Assembly: GCA_963840785.1 (NCBI GenBank)
Contig: CAWJAF010000014.1
Span: 118,759-182,758 of the forward strand
Direction of reading: 5' to 3'
Length of the DNA stretch: 64,000 nt
Source of the DNA: JALYOK01 sp963840785
GTDB lineage: Bacteria; Pseudomonadota; Gammaproteobacteria; Burkholderiales; JALYOK01
Shown: one piece after another, positions 62,261 to 64,000 of the stretch
Position numbering within the stretch: the stretch's first letter is position 1
Layout of the letters: each line of letters opens with the position of its first letter
Notes under the pieces: generated by a model
What the model saw: only the letters and a program-made list of their open reading frames with translations
The model's database searches: none
Told to the model about the DNA's origin: nothing
Translations under genes and position numbers: made by a program

Positions 62261-63894
62261 GCCGATGTTGTTGAAAAAAGCGCGAATTATTTTGAATGAC
62301 GCGAAGAATTTTGTTGCGTGATGAAGTGATGATTAGAATTTCTCACTCTTTTGAGCGATTTGTTTTTTCTTGTTCTGGTGTTTCGTTGTTTCTTTCTTTT
62401 TTAAGTCGCTATCGGTGCCGAATTAGGCGGCGCTTGAGCAAACCAGATTGCTAATCGCCTCAGATTTTGTGCCGTTGCCGCCAGGAGAAACTCATCTTGC
62501 GCACCGTTGGGACCGCGTAACCGAAGTCGATTGAAGTTCAGTATCTTCTTCAGATGAGCAAATAACATTTCCACTTTCTTTCGATCATTTCTTGATTGCT
62601 TGTATTCCGGTGTTTTGGCAATGGCCCTAGCCACATCCCGCGCCGATTCATGGACGCTGCGTGTCACCGTGCGAGATGGCGTGTTCGGACAGCAACTCGC
62701 TTTGATTGGACAGGCCGCACAGTCGGATCGGCTCGCACGATATTTGATGGTGTTGTCCTTGGTGATATGGGTGCGCTGCTTTTTGAATGGACGCCAATCG
62801 CTGCGTAACGGTTTGCCTTGAGGACAACGATATTCGCCCGCCTCTGGATTCCATTGGAAGTCCTTGCTGGTCAAGGTGTCGTCGTCACGTTCGGATTTAT
62901 CCCAGACCGGAATGTGCGGCGCGATCTGCTTCTCATTGACCATCCAGTTCAGCATCGGCCCGGTTCCGTAAGCCGTATCGCCCACAAGTCGATCGGGTTT
63001 GATATCAAACGTCGCTTCGACGCGGTCAATCATGATTTTAGCGGCGTCGCGTTCATTGCTCACCGTCGAGCCGCAAGCTTGCACATCCATAATGACACCA
63101 GCATGCAGATCGATTAGATAATTGGTCGAATAGCTGAAGAACGCTGGGCCGTCCGCGGCTGTCCAGCGCGCGCACGGATCGGTCAGCGAAACAGACTTCG
63201 GTACGGTTGCAATTGGATTCTCTTGATCGACGCCATCGAGATATTCTTGAACGGCGCGGGTACAACGTTTCGGATCATGCCAGTTCACCGAATCTAGCTC
63301 ATTGCCCGGTATCGCCGTTTGGCGACTGACATCGGCTTTCACCAAACTAGCGTCCACGGCAAAACCTTCGCCTTTGACCAAGCCTTCTGCTCATGCAACG
63401 TCGCACGCTATTCTCAAACAGGTGGCGAAGTAGTTCGCCATCGCGAAAACGACCGTGGCGGTTCTTGGAGAAGCTGGAGTGATCGGGTACCGAACCGTCT
63501 AGTCCTAAGCGACAAAACCAGCGATACGCTAAATTCAAATGCACTTCTTCGCACAGCCGCCGTTCGGATCGAATACCAAAACAATAGCCGACCATGAGCA
63601 TGCGAATCATCAACGCGGGATCAATCGAGGGTCGACCGACTTCACTATAAAACGGTGCGAGTTGCTGGTGGATATCGCTCAGATCGAGAAAGCGATCAAT
63701 GTTACGCAGAAGGTGATCAGGCGAAATGTGTTGATCGAGATTGAAGCTATAAAACAACGGCGCTTGGTCACCGCTTTGTCGTCCCATCATCGCAACTTCT
63801 CCCCTTTATTCTCCTATGAAACTAAGACATTTCTCATGCGAATTCGTTCTCGAAATTCAGCGCGAAATTTAATTCTTTTTTCAACAACATCGGC
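62261..63894. mobile_element. IS1182-family insertion sequence
   Basis: About 1634 bp bounded by exact 20-bp inverted repeats: GCCGATGTTGTTGAAAAAAG at 62261-62280 and its reverse complement at 63875-63894. It encloses one IS1182-type transposase on the minus strand. No target-site duplication was evident in the flanks. Confidence 0.85.
62401..63790 (-). CDS. IS1182-family transposase, one frameshift
   Basis: About 463 residues over two frames joined near 63385. N-terminal QAPLFYSFNLDQHISPDHLLRNIDRFLDLSDIHQQLAPFYSEVGRPSIDPALMIRMLMVGYCFGIRSERRLCEEVHLNLAYRWFCRLGL is the DUF772/IS5-like domain. The C-terminal part has FAVDASLVKADVSR, DVQACGSTVSNERDAAKIMID, VGDTAYGTG and the CPQGKPL ... CAACPIKASCCP zinc-binding region. 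The indel probably inactivates it if real. Confidence 0.9.
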
Positions 63895-64000
63895 CGGCAA
63901 TGATTGCGATGAACGTCGGCACTGAATAATTTTTCGAAACGCCGCAGACTTGACGTTCGCGAACGTCGACAAAAAAATCGGCGTGTGTCGGCTTAGTGCG
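63895..64000. other. Right flank of the IS, no feature
   Basis: 106 bases with several GAACGTCGGC / GAACGTCGAC-like palindromic words but no gene start that can be supported before the window ends. Confidence 0.4.

Noticed and set aside
61991..62400. Integron integrase or attI platform
   Set aside because: No tyrosine-recombinase motifs or IntI-specific region on either strand; the recombinase at 58552 is of the small phage-integrase type and lies on the far side of the array.
62240..63920. Target-site duplication of the IS1182 element
   Set aside because: Flanking bases outside the 20-bp inverted repeats do not show a convincing direct repeat.
1..64000. CRISPR arrays, tRNA or rRNA genes
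   Set aside because: No regularly spaced direct repeats and no cloverleaf or rRNA-like sequences were recognised; a tRNAscan/Infernal run would settle small RNAs.

Overview
The window reads as a chromosome segment of a betaproteobacterium-like (Burkholderiales/Nitrosomonadales-type) facultative methylotroph that also oxidises reduced sulfur. This rests on gene content only: a Sox thiosulfate-oxidation operon, methanethiol oxidase, tetrahydromethanopterin (H4MPT) formaldehyde-oxidation genes, PHA depolymerase with a PhaM-like granule protein, assimilatory nitrate import under NasT, and a PEP-CTERM surface protein. No rRNA, tRNA or CRISPR array was seen.

Layout. 0-4 kb: end of a tartrate/isopropylmalate dehydrogenase-type gene, aroC and maeB, the last two riddled with single-base frameshifts. 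4-7.4 kb: HD-GYP protein, CsgG-like protein, moaC. 7.4-15.7 kb: one tight plus-strand run bepA-soxXYZAB-macA-macB(ATPase)-macB(permease). 15.9-22.5 kb: PEP-CTERM protein, then a minus-strand nitrate-uptake operon nasT-[two-hairpin leader and terminator]-nrtA-nrtB-porin-nrtD, then an SMR exporter. 22.7-28.1 kb: cytochrome c, then a TetR-controlled RND efflux operon. 28.3-31.7 kb: a second SoxYZ pair transcribed with an isoquinoline-1-oxidoreductase-type molybdenum hydroxylase (iorAB). 32-35.3 kb: prolyl iminopeptidase, phaZ, phaM-like, dual-CDGSH protein. 35.3-38.7 kb: mtoX-SCO1/senC-mauG operon. 38.7-46.6 kb: housekeeping genes (release-factor-like, acyP, slt, proS, glpQ, lipocalin-like, Orn/Lys/Arg decarboxylase). 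47.2-50.0 kb: a lower-GC cassette of an MppP/RohP-type O2- and PLP-dependent arginine oxidase, a RohR-like DapA-family lyase and a PIN-like protein. 50.2-58.3 kb: H4MPT genes (fae, citG-like, two ATP-grasp proteins, mch, mtdB, mptG, and divergently fhcB). 58.5-64 kb: a mobile region with tyrosine recombinase, higBA toxin-antitoxin, an integron-type cassette array with attC sites but no integrase (CALIN-like), and an IS1182-family element.

How the genes fit together. Methanethiol oxidase releases formaldehyde, H2S and H2O2. Fae-MtdB-Mch-Fhc would take the formaldehyde to formate, and the Sox system would handle the oxidised sulfur, so the window holds most of a C1-sulfur catabolic route. The arginine-oxidase/aldolase pair matches the first two steps of the 2-aminoimidazole/azomycin pathway and is the most unusual biosynthetic signal here. 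The SoxYZ-Mo-hydroxylase operon is the most unusual sulfur signal.

Caution: many genes, including normally indispensable ones (aroC, proS), carry one-base indels, very dense in some stretches and absent in others. This looks more like local consensus error than real gene decay. Coordinates of such genes span the whole reconstructed reading.
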